Below, in pieces: positions 32,296 to 42,150 of a DNA stretch of 64,000 nucleotides. Below the pieces are notes generated by a model. It was not told the DNA's origin, ran no database searches, and saw only the letters and a program-made list of their open reading frames with translations. This DNA comes from Sneathiella glossodoripedis JCM 23214 (GTDB lineage Bacteria; Pseudomonadota; Alphaproteobacteria; Sneathiellales; Sneathiellaceae), in the NCBI RefSeq assembly GCF_000616095.1, contig NZ_BAMS01000001.1:1526033-1590032 (forward strand). The letters run 5' to 3'. Positions within the stretch are counted from its first letter, which is position 1. Every line of letters begins with the position of its first letter. The translations under genes were made by a program, and so were the position numbers.

Positions 32296-33087
32296 TTACC
32301 CTTGGTTTTTCTTCAAATATGGCCGCGCCCAGTCAAGATGGGTGCCCTGATCGGTAGACGGTTTATATTCACATCCGATGACGCCGCCGTAATTTTTATC
32401 AAGAAATTCAAATATAGGTTTGTAATTAAGTTCACCTAGCGAAGGTTCCGTTCGGTGGGGCGGGTTAGCTATTTGGATATGACCGATCAGAGGTAAATAG
32501 TCTTCCAGATGGACGAGGATGTCACCCATGATACGCTGACAATGATAGATATCGAATTGTAATTTGAGGTTGGGCTCATTCACCTCATTGATGACATTAC
32601 GGGCGAGATCAAAACTGTCCAAGAAGTAGTGAGGCATGTCTTTACTGTTGATCGGTTCGATCAGCAGGGTGACATCCGCCTTTGAAGCAAGCTGGCAGGC
32701 ATTCCTTAAATTGTTGATGTAACACTCAAGCTGTGCCTGCCGCGCACTTTCGTATTGCCGTATGCCCGACATGACATGAAGTTTTTTACAATCGAGAACC
32801 TTAGCAAATTCGAGAGCGAGGAGGACAGATTCTGTAAATTCATTCTGTCGGTGCGGAAGTGACGCTAGTCCTCTATCTCCGTTTTCCCAGTTTCCCGGGG
32901 GCAAATTAAAAAGTGCTTGTGTCAGTTGGTTTTCGGTGAGCGCAGCCTTGATGTCCTGTGCCCGGCAGTCGTATGGAAACAGGTATTCGACATATCGAAA
33001 TCCATCGTTGGCCGCCAACTTAAAACGATCGAGAAACGGAACGTTCTGATATAGAAAACTAAGGTTGGCAGCCAGGTTAATCATCAA
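32296..33087 (-). CDS. hyi: hydroxypyruvate isomerase family TIM-barrel protein
   Basis: 263-residue AP-endonuclease-2/xylose-isomerase-like barrel. Family landmarks: NLSFLYQNVPFLDRF at the start, LFNLPPGNWENGDRG, LLIEPINSKDMPHYFL with the first metal Glu, QFDIYHCQRIMGD, HIQIANPPHRTEP and GCEYKP with the last Glu. Likely interconverts hydroxypyruvate and tartronate semialdehyde, or isomerises a related 2-keto acid or 3-oxo-tetronate; the exact substrate cannot be set from the sequence. 12 nt from gpt on the same strand. Confidence 0.85.
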   Translation of the reverse strand: MMINLAANLSFLYQNVPFLDRFKLAANDGFRYVEYLFPYDCRAQDIKAALTENQLTQALFNLPPGNWENGDRGLASLPHRQNEFTESVLLALEFAKVLDCKKLHVMSGIRQYESARQAQLECYINNLRNACQLASKADVTLLIEPINSKDMPHYFLDSFDLARNVINEVNEPNLKLQFDIYHCQRIMGDILVHLEDYLPLIGHIQIANPPHRTEPSLGELNYKPIFEFLDKNYGGVIGCEYKPSTDQGTHLDWARPYLKKNQG

Positions 33088-33099
33088 TTTATCGGAAGC

Positions 33100-33615
33100 T
33101 TATGATTTCTTTTTTTCTTTAACGATGGGCTCAGCAAACGAGGGGGCCTGATCCCATGGGAAAAGGATCCAGGTATCCTGACTAACCTCGGTTATATAAG
33201 TGTCCACTCTTGGTCGACCTTTTGGTTTGGCATAAATAGTTGCAAAATGGGCTTCCGGGATCATATCGCGGACATATTTTGCCGTAATGCCACTATCAAC
33301 AAGGTCATCAACAATCAGCCATCCCTTGCCATTGTTGGGGATATCAAGCCCTTTGATGATGTTGACTTCACCAACAGATTTGTCATCGCGATAAGCCGCA
33401 ATACAGACCGTCTCAATATTGCGAATATCCAACTCGCGAGCAACAATTGCAGCCGGGACAAGCCCACCGCGTGTGACCGCAACTATACCTTCAAACGGGG
33501 CCAGATCCATTAATCGCCACGCCAGCGCCCTACCATTTCGATGAAGTTCTTCCCAAGATACGGGAAAGTATTTTGTGTAACCTGCAGCTTCGCCCATTGA
33601 ACCAATTCCTTGCAT
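33100..33615 (-). CDS. gpt: xanthine-guanine phosphoribosyltransferase
   Basis: Purine salvage enzyme of 171 residues that joins PRPP to xanthine, guanine or hypoxanthine. The PRPP-binding motif [17 protein letters not shown] is near residue 95; [14 protein letters not shown] near residue 45 and the C-terminal [10 protein letters not shown] are typical of bacterial Gpt. Lies just upstream of hyi on the same strand, but there is no evident metabolic link. Confidence 0.95.
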   Translation of the reverse strand: MQGIGSMGEAAGYTKYFPVSWEELHRNGRALAWRLMDLAPFEGIVAVTRGGLVPAAIVARELDIRNIETVCIAAYRDDKSVGEVNIIKGLDIPNNGKGWLIVDDLVDSGITAKYVRDMIPEAHFATIYAKPKGRPRVDTYITEVSQDTWILFPWDQAPSFAEPIVKEKKKS

Positions 33616-33731
33616 AACAGCGGTAAATCAAGTTCAGCTTTGTTTAGACTGAACTTTCCTTTTTGAAAAGCCCTAGATGAAGTCAAAAGCGATAGTTGTC
33701 AATTAACCGGTTATCGTTGTATTAATTGAAC

Positions 33732-33989
33732 ATGGTGATGAAAAACCCCTCGCAGGCACAGCTTAACTATTTGCGGCTTGGTCTCAATCAGGCTGGTGGA
33801 AAGTTGCCGTTGTTCGACAGGGAAGGCCAGCAAATTAACCCCAAGACAATTCGCAGTTGCATAAAAAGTGGCTGGGCAGTCCCTTGGTTTAATAATCCAA
33901 TCAAAAAAGACTGGCTGGTTTGCAGATTGACGGATGAGGGCAGGGAGATTCTGAACGCAAAATCGCTTGAGAAATCTGAAGTCACGTGA
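33732..33989 (+). CDS. small conserved-type hypothetical protein, possibly winged helix
   Basis: 85 residues from ATG 33732; a TTG at 33726 and ATG at 33738 are alternatives. The order (QAQLNYLRLGLNQAGGKLPLFDREGQ, then TIRSCIKSGWAVPW, then WLVCRLTDEGREIL) looks like a small winged-helix fold in which the last part is the wing plus a 'LTDEGR' segment, as in MarR-like proteins. Function not known. It is divergent from gpt. Confidence 0.65.
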   Translation: MVMKNPSQAQLNYLRLGLNQAGGKLPLFDREGQQINPKTIRSCIKSGWAVPWFNNPIKKDWLVCRLTDEGREILNAKSLEKSEVT

Positions 33990-34088
33990 TGGCTGTCGCT
34001 TTTAGGCATGTTTTCAAGGGACAAGACTGTTCAGGATCGAGGGACTTTTGTTAGACTGCCGCGCAGGTTTGAATTAGGGGGCGATTTC

Positions 34089-34754
34089 ATGACAGGAAGT
34101 CTTTGGGCATTGGTGACCGCAACAGCAGTTTTTCTTGCAATCCACATCATTCCATCGAGCTTTATGCGATCGGCTTTGGTTGCGCGAGTTGGCACTGGCG
34201 CCTATTTGGGAGGGTTTAGCCTTTTGTCGGCAGGGGCGATGATATGGATGATTTTTGCCTATCTTGATGCACCTGATGGGCCGATATTTTGGCAGTTTGA
34301 GAATTCTGCCCGCTATACAGCGATCGGACTTATGATTGTTGCCAGCGTGTTATTTGTCAGCGCTTATACAAGCCGTAATCCAACTGCGATTGGAAATGAA
34401 AAGAAAGTGACTGATCCTGCTGCGCGAGGGGGAATTGTCGCGATAACAAGACATCCGCTAATGTGGTCGTTTGTTTTATGGGCGATTGCGCATTTGCTTA
34501 ACAATGGGGACTTACGGTCAATAATCTTTTTTGGTGGTTTTGGACTTCTCGCGTTTTTAGGGACGATTATGATCGATAAAAAACGTGCTGCTGATTTAGG
34601 CGAGAAATGGACCGAGTTTAAAAACTCTACTTCAAACATACCATTTTTAGCGGTATTTCAGGGGCGTGCGAAGTTATCCATCAGCCAATTATGGTGGCGC
34701 GTGATTGCTGGTTTTGTCCTGTTTATGGCGTTTTTCCACTTGCATGCATGGTGA
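34089..34754 (+). CDS. NnrU-family integral membrane protein
   Basis: 221 residues with about six transmembrane helices. The conserved TRHPLMWSFVLWAIAHLL segment near residue 125 with histidines in membrane helices matches NnrU/isoprenylcysteine-methyltransferase-like proteins, which are linked to nitrite/NO reduction in some species. No denitrification gene is nearby, so that role is not supported here. The frame is open from 34008, but ATG 34089 with AGGGGGCG upstream gives a start at the first helix. Confidence 0.85.
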   Translation: MTGSLWALVTATAVFLAIHIIPSSFMRSALVARVGTGAYLGGFSLLSAGAMIWMIFAYLDAPDGPIFWQFENSARYTAIGLMIVASVLFVSAYTSRNPTAIGNEKKVTDPAARGGIVAITRHPLMWSFVLWAIAHLLNNGDLRSIIFFGGFGLLAFLGTIMIDKKRAADLGEKWTEFKNSTSNIPFLAVFQGRAKLSISQLWWRVIAGFVLFMAFFHLHAW

Positions 34755-34796
34755 TCGGTGTGCCGCCCTATCCGTTATAAGGCGGCACGAAATCAC
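34751..34796. terminator. hairpin between convergent NnrU and thioesterase genes
   Basis: TGCCGCC (34761-34767) pairs with GGCGGCA (34781-34787), and outer GTGAT / ATCAC arms extend the stem. It spans the gap between the two convergent genes; no strong T tract. Confidence 0.6.
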
Positions 34797-34798
34797 GT

Positions 34799-35263
34799 TT
34801 ACAATATAATGCAGGTGGTATTGCCGTGCGCTAACAACTTTCCGTTTTCATCAACCAGAGTTGCGTTAGCCGTAGCTGTTTTCCGCCCTTTATGAACGAT
34901 TTCACCGACACAGGTGACAGGGCCCATACCCGGCATCATCGCACGAATATATTTGACGTTAAGGTCAACAGTTGTATATCGCTCACCTGCTTCCAGTGTG
35001 GAGTGGACCGCACATCCAAGCGCGCTGTCTAGTAAGGTGGCTGCGTACCCACCATGAATAGTCCCAATCGGGTTCATGTGCTTTTCAGAAGGGTTGCCTC
35101 TGAATGTGACTTTTCCTTTTTCAACATCAATTAAGTCAAACTCCAGTGTGGTACCAATTGATGGTTTGAACTGTTTTGATTCCAGTCCCATCTTCAACTG
35201 GTCATATCCGGTAAGAGACATAAGGTCATTGGCCGGATTTTTCTTGCTTTCTTGTTGGCTCAT
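34799..35263 (-). CDS. PaaI-family hotdog-fold thioesterase
   Basis: 154-residue acyl-CoA thioesterase-like protein. The hotdog signature GTIHGGYAATLLDSALGCAV is near residue 70, followed by YTTVDLNVKYIRA and GEIVHKGRKTATANA. The ATG at 35263 is preceded by GGGAG at 7 nt; the open frame runs further upstream to 35500 but that part is not family-like. The substrate acyl-CoA is not predictable. Confidence 0.9.
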   Translation of the reverse strand: MSQQESKKNPANDLMSLTGYDQLKMGLESKQFKPSIGTTLEFDLIDVEKGKVTFRGNPSEKHMNPIGTIHGGYAATLLDSALGCAVHSTLEAGERYTTVDLNVKYIRAMMPGMGPVTCVGEIVHKGRKTATANATLVDENGKLLAHGNTTCIIL

Positions 35264-35427
35264 TTTTTGGCTCCCTTGAAAAAACTTGTAATGATCATAC
35301 AGGTGAATTCTGGAAGGGGAACAGTTGAAATCGCCAAATTGAGCCATTCGTGATAGGGGCCACAGGTGACAAATCGCTGAAAATAGCGAGGGAGGCAGAT
35401 AGCAAATAGCCAGAGCTGCCGATTTCC

Positions 35428-36918
35428 CTACGCAAATGATGAGATGATAAAAAATATTCCTGCAGCCAGCAGTGCTGCACAGGGAACAGTGATGACCCAA
35501 GCCGCTGCAATTGTGAACACATGCGAACGCCTGACCAGTTTTTTGCGCTGGAAGTTGGCCTCCGGTTGCAGTTCAGTTGCTGGCAGATTGCTGTCGGGAT
35601 GGATTTTGGCTCTGCGGTTTTCCGCACGTGTTTGCCGAGCGCGACGCTCAGTGATCCACTCGCGGAAGAAGCCCACACCAAACACTGCGCCAACAGCAAT
35701 ATGCGTGGAGCTAACCGGTAGACCCAATGCCGAGGCAATCAGGACCGTGATTCCGGCAGACAAGGCGACACAGAAGGCCCGCATTGGGTTCATTTTGGTG
35801 ATTTGTTCGCCAACCGTACGGATTAATTTGGGGCCAAACAGGAATAGACCAGCACTTATACCTGTTGCGCCAATAACCATTACCCAAAGTGGGATGCCAA
35901 CTTTTCCTTCAATTGACCCAGATGAGGTAACGCTTACAATGGCGGCGAGTGGGCCAACCGCATTTGCTACGTCATTGGCACCATGAGCAAAGCTTAAAAG
36001 CGCTGCGGAAAAAATGAGTGGTATTGTGAAAAGAGAGCGAACAGATTTATTTCTGTTTTCCATTCCTTCACTAGCACGTGCGACAATCGGTTTAACGATG
36101 AAATAAGCAGCAAAAGAAATGGCAACCGCGATAGCGCCAAGTGTAAGAGTGTCCGGCTTCCAGACTTTTTTCAGTCCCTTCATAATCAAATAGGCTGAAA
36201 AAACACCAGACATAACTGCGACAAGGATGGGGACCCACTTGCGGGCAGCCGTCAGTTTGTCTTCCTTGTAAATTATGTTGAACTTGATTATGGCGAGGAA
36301 GAATGCTGCGATTATACCGCCTAAAACAGGGGAAATTACCCAACTGGCGGCGATTTTGTACATTGTTGGCCAGCTTACAATTCCAAATCCGGCAGCGGCG
36401 ATACCCGCGCCCATGACGCCGCCAACAACAGCATGTGTTGTACTGACAGGGGCGCCAACCCAGGTCGCAATATTAACCCAAGCAGCCGCAGCAAAAAGTG
36501 CGCTCAACATGGCCCATATAAAAGTTTGGCTATCTGACATCCCAGCCGGATCAATAATGCCCTTCTTGATTGTCGATACGACTTCACCGCCCGCAATAAT
36601 GGCACCTGCAGCCTCAAAAATAGCGGCGATGATCAAGGCCCCGAACATGGTCAATGCTTTTGAGCCAACGGCAGGGCCAACGTTATTGGCAACGTCATTA
36701 GCCCCAATATTAAGAGCCATGTACCCGCCAACAATCGCGGCAACAATCACAATGGTTGAATGTTCATTTGCTCCGATTGCGCTTGCGGCGAATATCCAAA
36801 CGGCCAACAAGAAAAGAAGTGCGAGAGCAAGGGATTTAAAAGTCTGAGCCGCCTTTAGAGTTTGCGACTCGATCTGGGTAATTCGTTCCAGATCCTTATC
36901 AAGGGTCTTTTTTACCAC
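35428..36918 (-). CDS. pit: PiT-family inorganic phosphate transporter
   Basis: Phosphate permease of 496 residues with about eleven helices. The duplicated PiT signature is clear: GANDVANNVGPAVGSKAL near residue 73 and GANDVANAVGPLAAI near 313, each with the essential Asp. A hydrophilic loop near residue 430 (TERRARQTRAENRRAK) is basic. Low-affinity Pi (metal-Pi) symport with protons or sodium is expected. No PhoU-like gene is adjacent. Confidence 0.95.
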   Translation of the reverse strand: MVKKTLDKDLERITQIESQTLKAAQTFKSLALALLFLLAVWIFAASAIGANEHSTIVIVAAIVGGYMALNIGANDVANNVGPAVGSKALTMFGALIIAAIFEAAGAIIAGGEVVSTIKKGIIDPAGMSDSQTFIWAMLSALFAAAAWVNIATWVGAPVSTTHAVVGGVMGAGIAAAGFGIVSWPTMYKIAASWVISPVLGGIIAAFFLAIIKFNIIYKEDKLTAARKWVPILVAVMSGVFSAYLIMKGLKKVWKPDTLTLGAIAVAISFAAYFIVKPIVARASEGMENRNKSVRSLFTIPLIFSAALLSFAHGANDVANAVGPLAAIVSVTSSGSIEGKVGIPLWVMVIGATGISAGLFLFGPKLIRTVGEQITKMNPMRAFCVALSAGITVLIASALGLPVSSTHIAVGAVFGVGFFREWITERRARQTRAENRRAKIHPDSNLPATELQPEANFQRKKLVRRSHVFTIAAAWVITVPCAALLAAGIFFIISSFA

Positions 36919-37132
36919 GAAATCGTCCTGTCGTTACACGATACAGTCACGGAACTGTCTTTAAATGGTAACAGTTTCAACGCGAGAGTCTTAGAAAGAA
37001 TGCTGGTGAAAGGCAATCATTGTTTCATAATTTTTGCTTATAAGAATAAATTTTTATATTTTGACTTATTTTTAGTATATTATGCTGAAAATAATCTTAT
37101 AGATAATAAAATTTATTGAAGCGGGAAGTGGT
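36919..37132. promoter_or_regulatory. AT-rich divergent promoter region (pit / lrp)
   Basis: A 214 nt gap between divergent pit and the Lrp gene. The half next to the Lrp gene (about 37030-37120) is very AT-rich, with TTGACT at 37061 and several TATTAT-like hexamers after it. Individual promoter elements are not certain. Lrp-type proteins commonly bind such DNA and autoregulate. Confidence 0.4.
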
Positions 37133-37594
37133 ATGGATGAGTTAGATAGACGCATTCTCAACAGATTACAGTCAGATGGGCGTTGTTCTTATGCCGATTT
37201 GGGTCGACTGGTTGGTTTGTCGGTTACTGCAGTCAAAGAACGGCTGGATAAACTTCAAAGAAATGATGTGCTTCGAAGGTATTCGATAATTGTTGACGAG
37301 AAAAAAGTCGGCTATGGAGTTTTAGCTTTTGTTTTCATAGGGATAGATGACCCTGAAGACTGTGCCGCCTTTGAGAGGCAAATGCTGGAAATACCGCAGG
37401 TTCAGGAGTGTCATCATGTGACCGGTGGCTTTAATTACCTGCTCAAAGTGATTGCAAATGACATGTCCAGACTGGAAGATTTGTTGTTGCAACGAATCAA
37501 GTTGCCAGGGGTAGTCAGTCGCTCTGAGACTACAATCGTGTTTTCCAGTCCTAAAAATTCTCCTTTTGTCGATTGTGTTGCAAATGGTGCGTGA
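37133..37594 (+). CDS. Lrp/AsnC-family transcriptional regulator
   Basis: 153 residues. N-terminal HTH (about 1-60; LDRRILNRLQSDGRCSYADLGRLVGLS) and a C-terminal RAM/AsnC ligand domain (about 65-145; CHHVTGGFNYLLKVIANDMSRLEDLL). The next gene, a LysE-family exporter, starts within 3 nt of or overlapping its stop, so the pair likely senses an amino acid and drives its export. Confidence 0.93.
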   Translation: MDELDRRILNRLQSDGRCSYADLGRLVGLSVTAVKERLDKLQRNDVLRRYSIIVDEKKVGYGVLAFVFIGIDDPEDCAAFERQMLEIPQVQECHHVTGGFNYLLKVIANDMSRLEDLLLQRIKLPGVVSRSETTIVFSSPKNSPFVDCVANGA

Positions 37595-37596
37595 TT

Positions 37597-38220
37597 GTGG
37601 ATTTACAATTATTGATTAAAGGGTTTTTGATTGGTATCGCAGTTGCTGCACCGGTGGGGCCTGTAGGTGCTTTATGTATCCGAAGGGCAATCAGTGACGG
37701 GCGTGTTGCCGCGATAGGGACCGGCATGGGGGCGGCGGTCGCAGATGCTATTTATGGCGCTGTTGCCGCATTTGGATTAACCGCAGTTTCTGATCTGCTG
37801 CTGTCTTATCAAAAGCCTGCCTTGATAATAGGTGGGATATTTCTGTTGTATCTGGCGGCGAGGTCTCTGTATCCAAGTAACTCTTCAAGGGAGCACAAGG
37901 GAGGCGCTTACCGCTTTTCCGTCAGCGCTGCTTTTCTTTCAACTTTTTTACTCACGCTTACCAATCCTGCGACTATTCTGAGCTTTGCCGCCATTTTCTC
38001 CGGTATTGGATTTCTGGCAATTGCAACAGATGGAGTGCTTGCAGCGACATTGGTGGGGGGAGTTTTCCTTGGATCTGCGGGATGGTGGGTATTTTTAGCA
38101 TTTGCTGCCCATGCACTGAAAGTTAAGTTTGGTGACAGATTTGAAGCGTGGGTGAGGATCGGCTCAGCGACAATTATTGGGTTATTTGGTGTATTGGCCT
38201 TGACGAGCGTATGGATTTGA
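37597..38220 (+). CDS. LysE-family amino acid exporter
   Basis: About 207 residues with six hydrophobic helices. The N-terminal GIAVAAPVGPVGALCIRRAI motif is the LysE/RhtB signature. The frame is open from 37573; a GTG at 37591 or 37597 is the likely start, directly at the stop of the Lrp-type regulator. The context suggests amino-acid export under control of that regulator; the substrate is unknown. Confidence 0.9.
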   Translation: MDLQLLIKGFLIGIAVAAPVGPVGALCIRRAISDGRVAAIGTGMGAAVADAIYGAVAAFGLTAVSDLLLSYQKPALIIGGIFLLYLAARSLYPSNSSREHKGGAYRFSVSAAFLSTFLLTLTNPATILSFAAIFSGIGFLAIATDGVLAATLVGGVFLGSAGWWVFLAFAAHALKVKFGDRFEAWVRIGSATIIGLFGVLALTSVWI

Positions 38221-38278
38221 TTGTTCCATACTGGCCTGAAATTCAAAAGTATATATCAGTGCTAACAGGGAGCATAAG

Positions 38279-39454
38279 ATGAAAATTCTTCCAGAAATTG
38301 AAGCGATGCATGAAGAAATGACCAAATGGCGTCATACAATTCACATGCATCCAGAGACAGCATTTGAAGAATATAAAACCTCTGATTTTGTAGCTGAAAA
38401 ACTGGAAAGTTTTGGACTTGAAGTGCATCGGGGCCTAGCCAAGACGGGGGTGGTTGGAACGCTGAAATCGGGCACCGGAAATCGCGCGATTGGTTTGCGG
38501 GCCGATATGGACGCGCTGGACTTACAGGAACTTAATGAATTTGAGCATCGTTCACGTATAGATGGTAAAATGCATGGCTGTGGCCATGATGGACATACAG
38601 TTATGTTGCTAGGCGCAGCGAAATATCTGTCGGAAACAAAGAATTTCGATGGCACCGTACAGTTTATCTTTCAGCCAGCAGAAGAGAATGTTGCCGGTGG
38701 CCGTGTAATGATTGCAGATGGATTGTTTGAAAAATTTCCTGTGGATAGTGTATATGGCATGCACAATATGCCGGGCTTTGAAGTTGGGGAATTTGCGGTT
38801 TGCAAGGGACCAATGATGGCGTCGGCTGATTTTTTCGAAGCACGTATTATTGGTAATGGTGGTCATGGCGCTTTCCCGCATCAGACAGTCGATCCAATTG
38901 TAATCGCTGCTGAGGTCATTAATGGCTGGCAGAAAATTGCCGCTCGCAATGTGGACCCGTTGAAGGCTGCGGTTGTAACAGTTGGCGAAATCCATGGTGG
39001 GCATACAACAAATGTAATTCCAGAAGATGTCGTAATGCGCGGAACGACTCGTGCGTTTGAACCGGAAGTACAGGATTTGATTGAGGCCAATATGCACCGT
39101 ATTCTCAAAGGAATTTGTGAGGCACATGGCGCGAGTTGTGAATTCACTTATGACCGTCGGTATGCGCCAACGATCAATACATCTGATGAGACTGATGAAG
39201 CTATCGCAACGATGCAGGAACTGGTTGGTGAAGAAAAAGTCAACACTAATGTAACCCCAGTAATGGGTGCTGAGGATTTTTCCTGGATGCTACGGGAACG
39301 CCCGGGGTGTTATGTCATGATCGCTAATGGCGCTGGCGAGGGGAGTTGCCATATCCATAACCCAAACTATGACTTTAATGATCAAATTCTGCCTCTTGGC
39401 GCCACCTACTGGGCAAGACTGACTGAGCGAATACTGTCTGCAGAAGCAGCCTGA
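38279..39454 (+). CDS. M20 family amidohydrolase (hippurate hydrolase-like)
   Basis: 391-residue metallo-amidohydrolase with two-domain M20D layout. Metal ligands: GCGHDGHT (Cys and His, near 100), PAEENVAGG (Glu near 135) and the C-terminal SCHIHNPNYDFND His. A dimerisation 'lid' domain lies at about 185-295 (GHGAFPHQTVDPI). The family hydrolyses N-acyl amino acids such as hippurate, N-acetyl-amino acids or indole-acetyl conjugates; the real substrate cannot be read. Confidence 0.92.
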   Translation: MKILPEIEAMHEEMTKWRHTIHMHPETAFEEYKTSDFVAEKLESFGLEVHRGLAKTGVVGTLKSGTGNRAIGLRADMDALDLQELNEFEHRSRIDGKMHGCGHDGHTVMLLGAAKYLSETKNFDGTVQFIFQPAEENVAGGRVMIADGLFEKFPVDSVYGMHNMPGFEVGEFAVCKGPMMASADFFEARIIGNGGHGAFPHQTVDPIVIAAEVINGWQKIAARNVDPLKAAVVTVGEIHGGHTTNVIPEDVVMRGTTRAFEPEVQDLIEANMHRILKGICEAHGASCEFTYDRRYAPTINTSDETDEAIATMQELVGEEKVNTNVTPVMGAEDFSWMLRERPGCYVMIANGAGEGSCHIHNPNYDFNDQILPLGATYWARLTERILSAEAA

Positions 39455-39604
39455 ACGTAATAAAAAGCGAAAACAGGTTTTAAAACCCCGATTTGCGGCG
39501 TGACGGAGAACACATTTACGTGATTTAGCGTTTTGTAATTATCGTTTGTTGCGCCCAAATAAGGTATAAAGTGTATACGCAGTAACAAAGTACGGTAGGT
39601 GTGA

Positions 39605-40473
39605 ATGAGTGTTCAGGTTAAATTCTGGGGTGTAAGAGGATCAATAGCGACGCTTCTGCTGACCATATGAAATATGGTGGCAACACCTCATGTGTTGAAC
39701 TTGTACTCGGTGACCGAATAATCATTCTGGATGCAGGAACCGGTGTAAGGATGCTGGGAAATTGTCTGCTGAACCGAGAGATAAAAAATTATCTGTTCCT
39801 TCAGTCTCATACACATTGGGATCACATAAATGGTTTTCCATTTTTTGCACCTGTTTATTGCGAAGACGTGAATATTGAGATTCGTGCTGGACATTTAAGT
39901 ACGTGTGGAGGGATTAAAAAGGTCCTCTCTTCGCAGATGTGCCAGCCAACTTTTCCTGTGCCGTTTGAGGAATTATCCGCAAATATCAATTTCCACGATT
40001 TTGTGGCCGGGGAGTGCTTTTCTTTAGGTGATGGGATCGAGGTTAAAACTGCGCCCTTGGTCCATCCGGACGGAGGAACAGGTTATCGGATTGAGTATGA
40101 TGGGGTATCAGTTTGTTATGTTACGGATACCGAGCACACTCCTGGAACACTTGATCAGAATATTCTTGATCTCATCAAAGATGCAGATCTGGTTATTTAT
40201 GACTGTACGTACACTGATGAAGAATATCCCAAATTTGTTGGTTGGGGCCATTCAACATGGCAGGAAGGAATTAGGCTTTGTCGGGCCGCCGGTGCTAAAC
40301 GTCTCGCTATATTCCATCACGATCCGTCACATGATGATGTTTTCATGGATCAAATCGCGACAGAAGCTGCCCGTGAATGGAGTGGTGCCTTTGTTGCCCG
40401 AGAGGGGACGGGTATTGAGCTGAGCAATGAAGCTGCTCAACCTATGAGTAATTTGAAGGCGGCTGTCTGTTAG
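39605..40473 (+). CDS. MBL-fold metal-dependent hydrolase, frame broken as sequenced
   Basis: Metallo-beta-lactamase-fold phosphodiesterase/hydrolase. Metal motif HTHWDHINGFPFF plus later VTDTEH, LVIYDCTYT, GWGHSTWQEG and FHHDPSHDD. The N-terminus MSVQVKFWGVRGSIAT, a family hallmark, starts at ATG 39605 and runs into TGA at 39668; the rest is open from 39653 in another frame. One extra C at 39653 (ACGCT to ACGCCT) yields GSIATPSADHMKYGGNTSC, an exact family match, for a 289-residue protein. An ATG at 39667 is therefore an internal Met, not the start. Confidence 0.86.
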
Positions 40474-41338
40474 CCCATTGTTTCTGATATTCGTGGAAAA
40501 TCTTCTATCATTTTAGTAATGAAACGCTTTGCCATCGTTTTTCGTTGAAAAGCGATATATGTTCTATGTTCAAATGGAAAATCCGAAATTTGAACGGATC
40601 TGAGTCTTGGATCTTTTTTTACCATCGATTGAGTTAAAAAACTGACAGCCTCAGCATGGGCTATCGCCTCAACGACAAACTCTTTGTCCCCACAATAAAA
40701 TATGTGCCTATGATCATTACTTTTGAGCCAATTATTTAGATTTCCATTTGTGTATTGGTGTTCTGGCAGTAGGTATAGCTTCAAGTCCTTGAAGTCTGGA
40801 AGTATGACGCTCTCGTATTGAGAAAGTGGGTGTTCCTTGTTTATGGTCAGCGTGAATGGTTCCTGTTGCATCAACTGACAATCAATGGTTTCGTCATCCA
40901 CTTTATTGCTGATAATTACCAAGTCATGCCTATAATCAATCAGTTCCCTTTCAAGTCTCTCGCTATGTCTTAAACATGTCTTTAGTTCAATTGCTGGAAA
41001 TTTTTTTTTGAATACAGATGCTGATGCAAACAGCCAGGCCGCTTGATTTGCGGCCAGCCGGAAAACGCCTCTTTCGTTATTTAAGGTGGATTTGAGTAGA
41101 AATTCAGCTTCGCTCTCTATCTGAAAGTATCTGCCGGTTAGGTTGAATAAAGTATTGCCAGTTTCTGTTAATGAGATTGATTTTCCGCGTCGGTGAAACA
41201 GTAGTGTTTGTACGTGTTTTCAAGGGCTTTGACCTGTAATGTGATGGCTGGCTGTGTCATGCCCAGAGATTTAGCAGCAGTTGTAAATCCGCCAGTAACG
41301 GCTACAGCGTGAAAAGCTTTGAGCTGAGCATGGATCAT
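40470..41338 (-). CDS. LysR-family transcriptional regulator, frame broken as sequenced
   Basis: The N-terminal HTH is read from ATG 41338 (IHAQLKAFHAVAVTGGFTTAAKS, TQPAITLQVKALE), then the frame breaks. The rest, including FHRRGKSISLTETGNTLF, lies in the next frame and continues into the effector-binding domain down to 40470. Restoring one T at the TTT run 41207-41209 gives YKTLLFHRRGKS across the break, as in intact LysR proteins (about 290 residues). The short frame 40470-40922 is only its C-terminal half. The effector and target are unknown; the nearest divergent gene is the SixA-like phosphatase. Confidence 0.85.
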
Positions 41339-41522
41339 TCAAAGTTCCATAAATAGTGAGATATATGAGGTGTATATGTTATAGTTAATAGTGTCTTATA
41401 GTTGCATTATTTTGTTTCGTAAATAATATTTTTCCGAATCTCCATCAGTGAACTGACTGAAAAACCTTTGGTTGCAAGCGCTTTGGATGTTAATTTAAGA
41501 AAAAACAAGGATAACAACATTT

Positions 41523-42074
41523 ATGGTAGATTTATATTTTGTCCGTCATGGTGAGGCCAGTAGTTCCTGGGAAGCATCAACTGATCCGGGTCTTAGTGCA
41601 CTGGGCCATAGGCAATCGAAATCGGTTTCCGAGGAAATAAGCGCGCTTGAACAGAGAATTAAACTGTATAGTAGTCCACTACTTCGAGCACAGGAGACTG
41701 CAGACCCACTAGTACGCAAATGGGGTGTTCCGCTAGAGATTGAACCAGCAATCGCAGAGATTCCTTCAGGTGGGATCTCCTTGGAAAATCGCAGGCAATG
41801 GCTCAGTACTTTGATGACCCAAAGTTGGTCTGAGCAACCGCAAAACCTGCTAGATTGGCGTGCAGGTATTTTGGGGGTCATGGAAAGGCAAACTAGCAGC
41901 GCGGTGTTTTTTACACATTTTATGGTTTTAAACGTAATTGTGGGTGCTTTAACGAAAACTGAAAAAATAGTCTCTTTCAGACCGGACAACTGTGCTATTA
42001 CGATAGTAAGATTGACAAAAGAGGGACCAATCCTGCTGGAAAAAGGTCGAGAGGCGACAACGGTTGTTCGATAA
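41523..42074 (+). CDS. SixA-like histidine phosphatase
   Basis: 183-residue phosphoglycerate-mutase-fold protein. The catalytic RHG motif is at the N-terminus (YFVRHGEAS), SSPLLRAQETA at about 55-65, and the second catalytic His in FFTHFMVLN near 130. SixA dephosphorylates Hpt histidines in phosphorelays; an Hpt-like protein is encoded 1.1 kb downstream on the same strand, which makes such a link attractive but unproven. Confidence 0.85.
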   Translation: MVDLYFVRHGEASSSWEASTDPGLSALGHRQSKSVSEEISALEQRIKLYSSPLLRAQETADPLVRKWGVPLEIEPAIAEIPSGGISLENRRQWLSTLMTQSWSEQPQNLLDWRAGILGVMERQTSSAVFFTHFMVLNVIVGALTKTEKIVSFRPDNCAITIVRLTKEGPILLEKGREATTVVR

Positions 42075-42150
42075 ATTATTGACTTTTAACGCTCTTTTGC
42101 CAATTGACATGACAAATATGAAATCTGGGAAGACCGGAGAAATCTGACAT

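Noticed and set aside
36275..36847. 190-codon plus-strand open frame inside the phosphate transporter gene
   Set aside because: Antisense shadow of a clear PiT transporter; the repetitive A/P/T content is an artefact of the helical gene read backwards.
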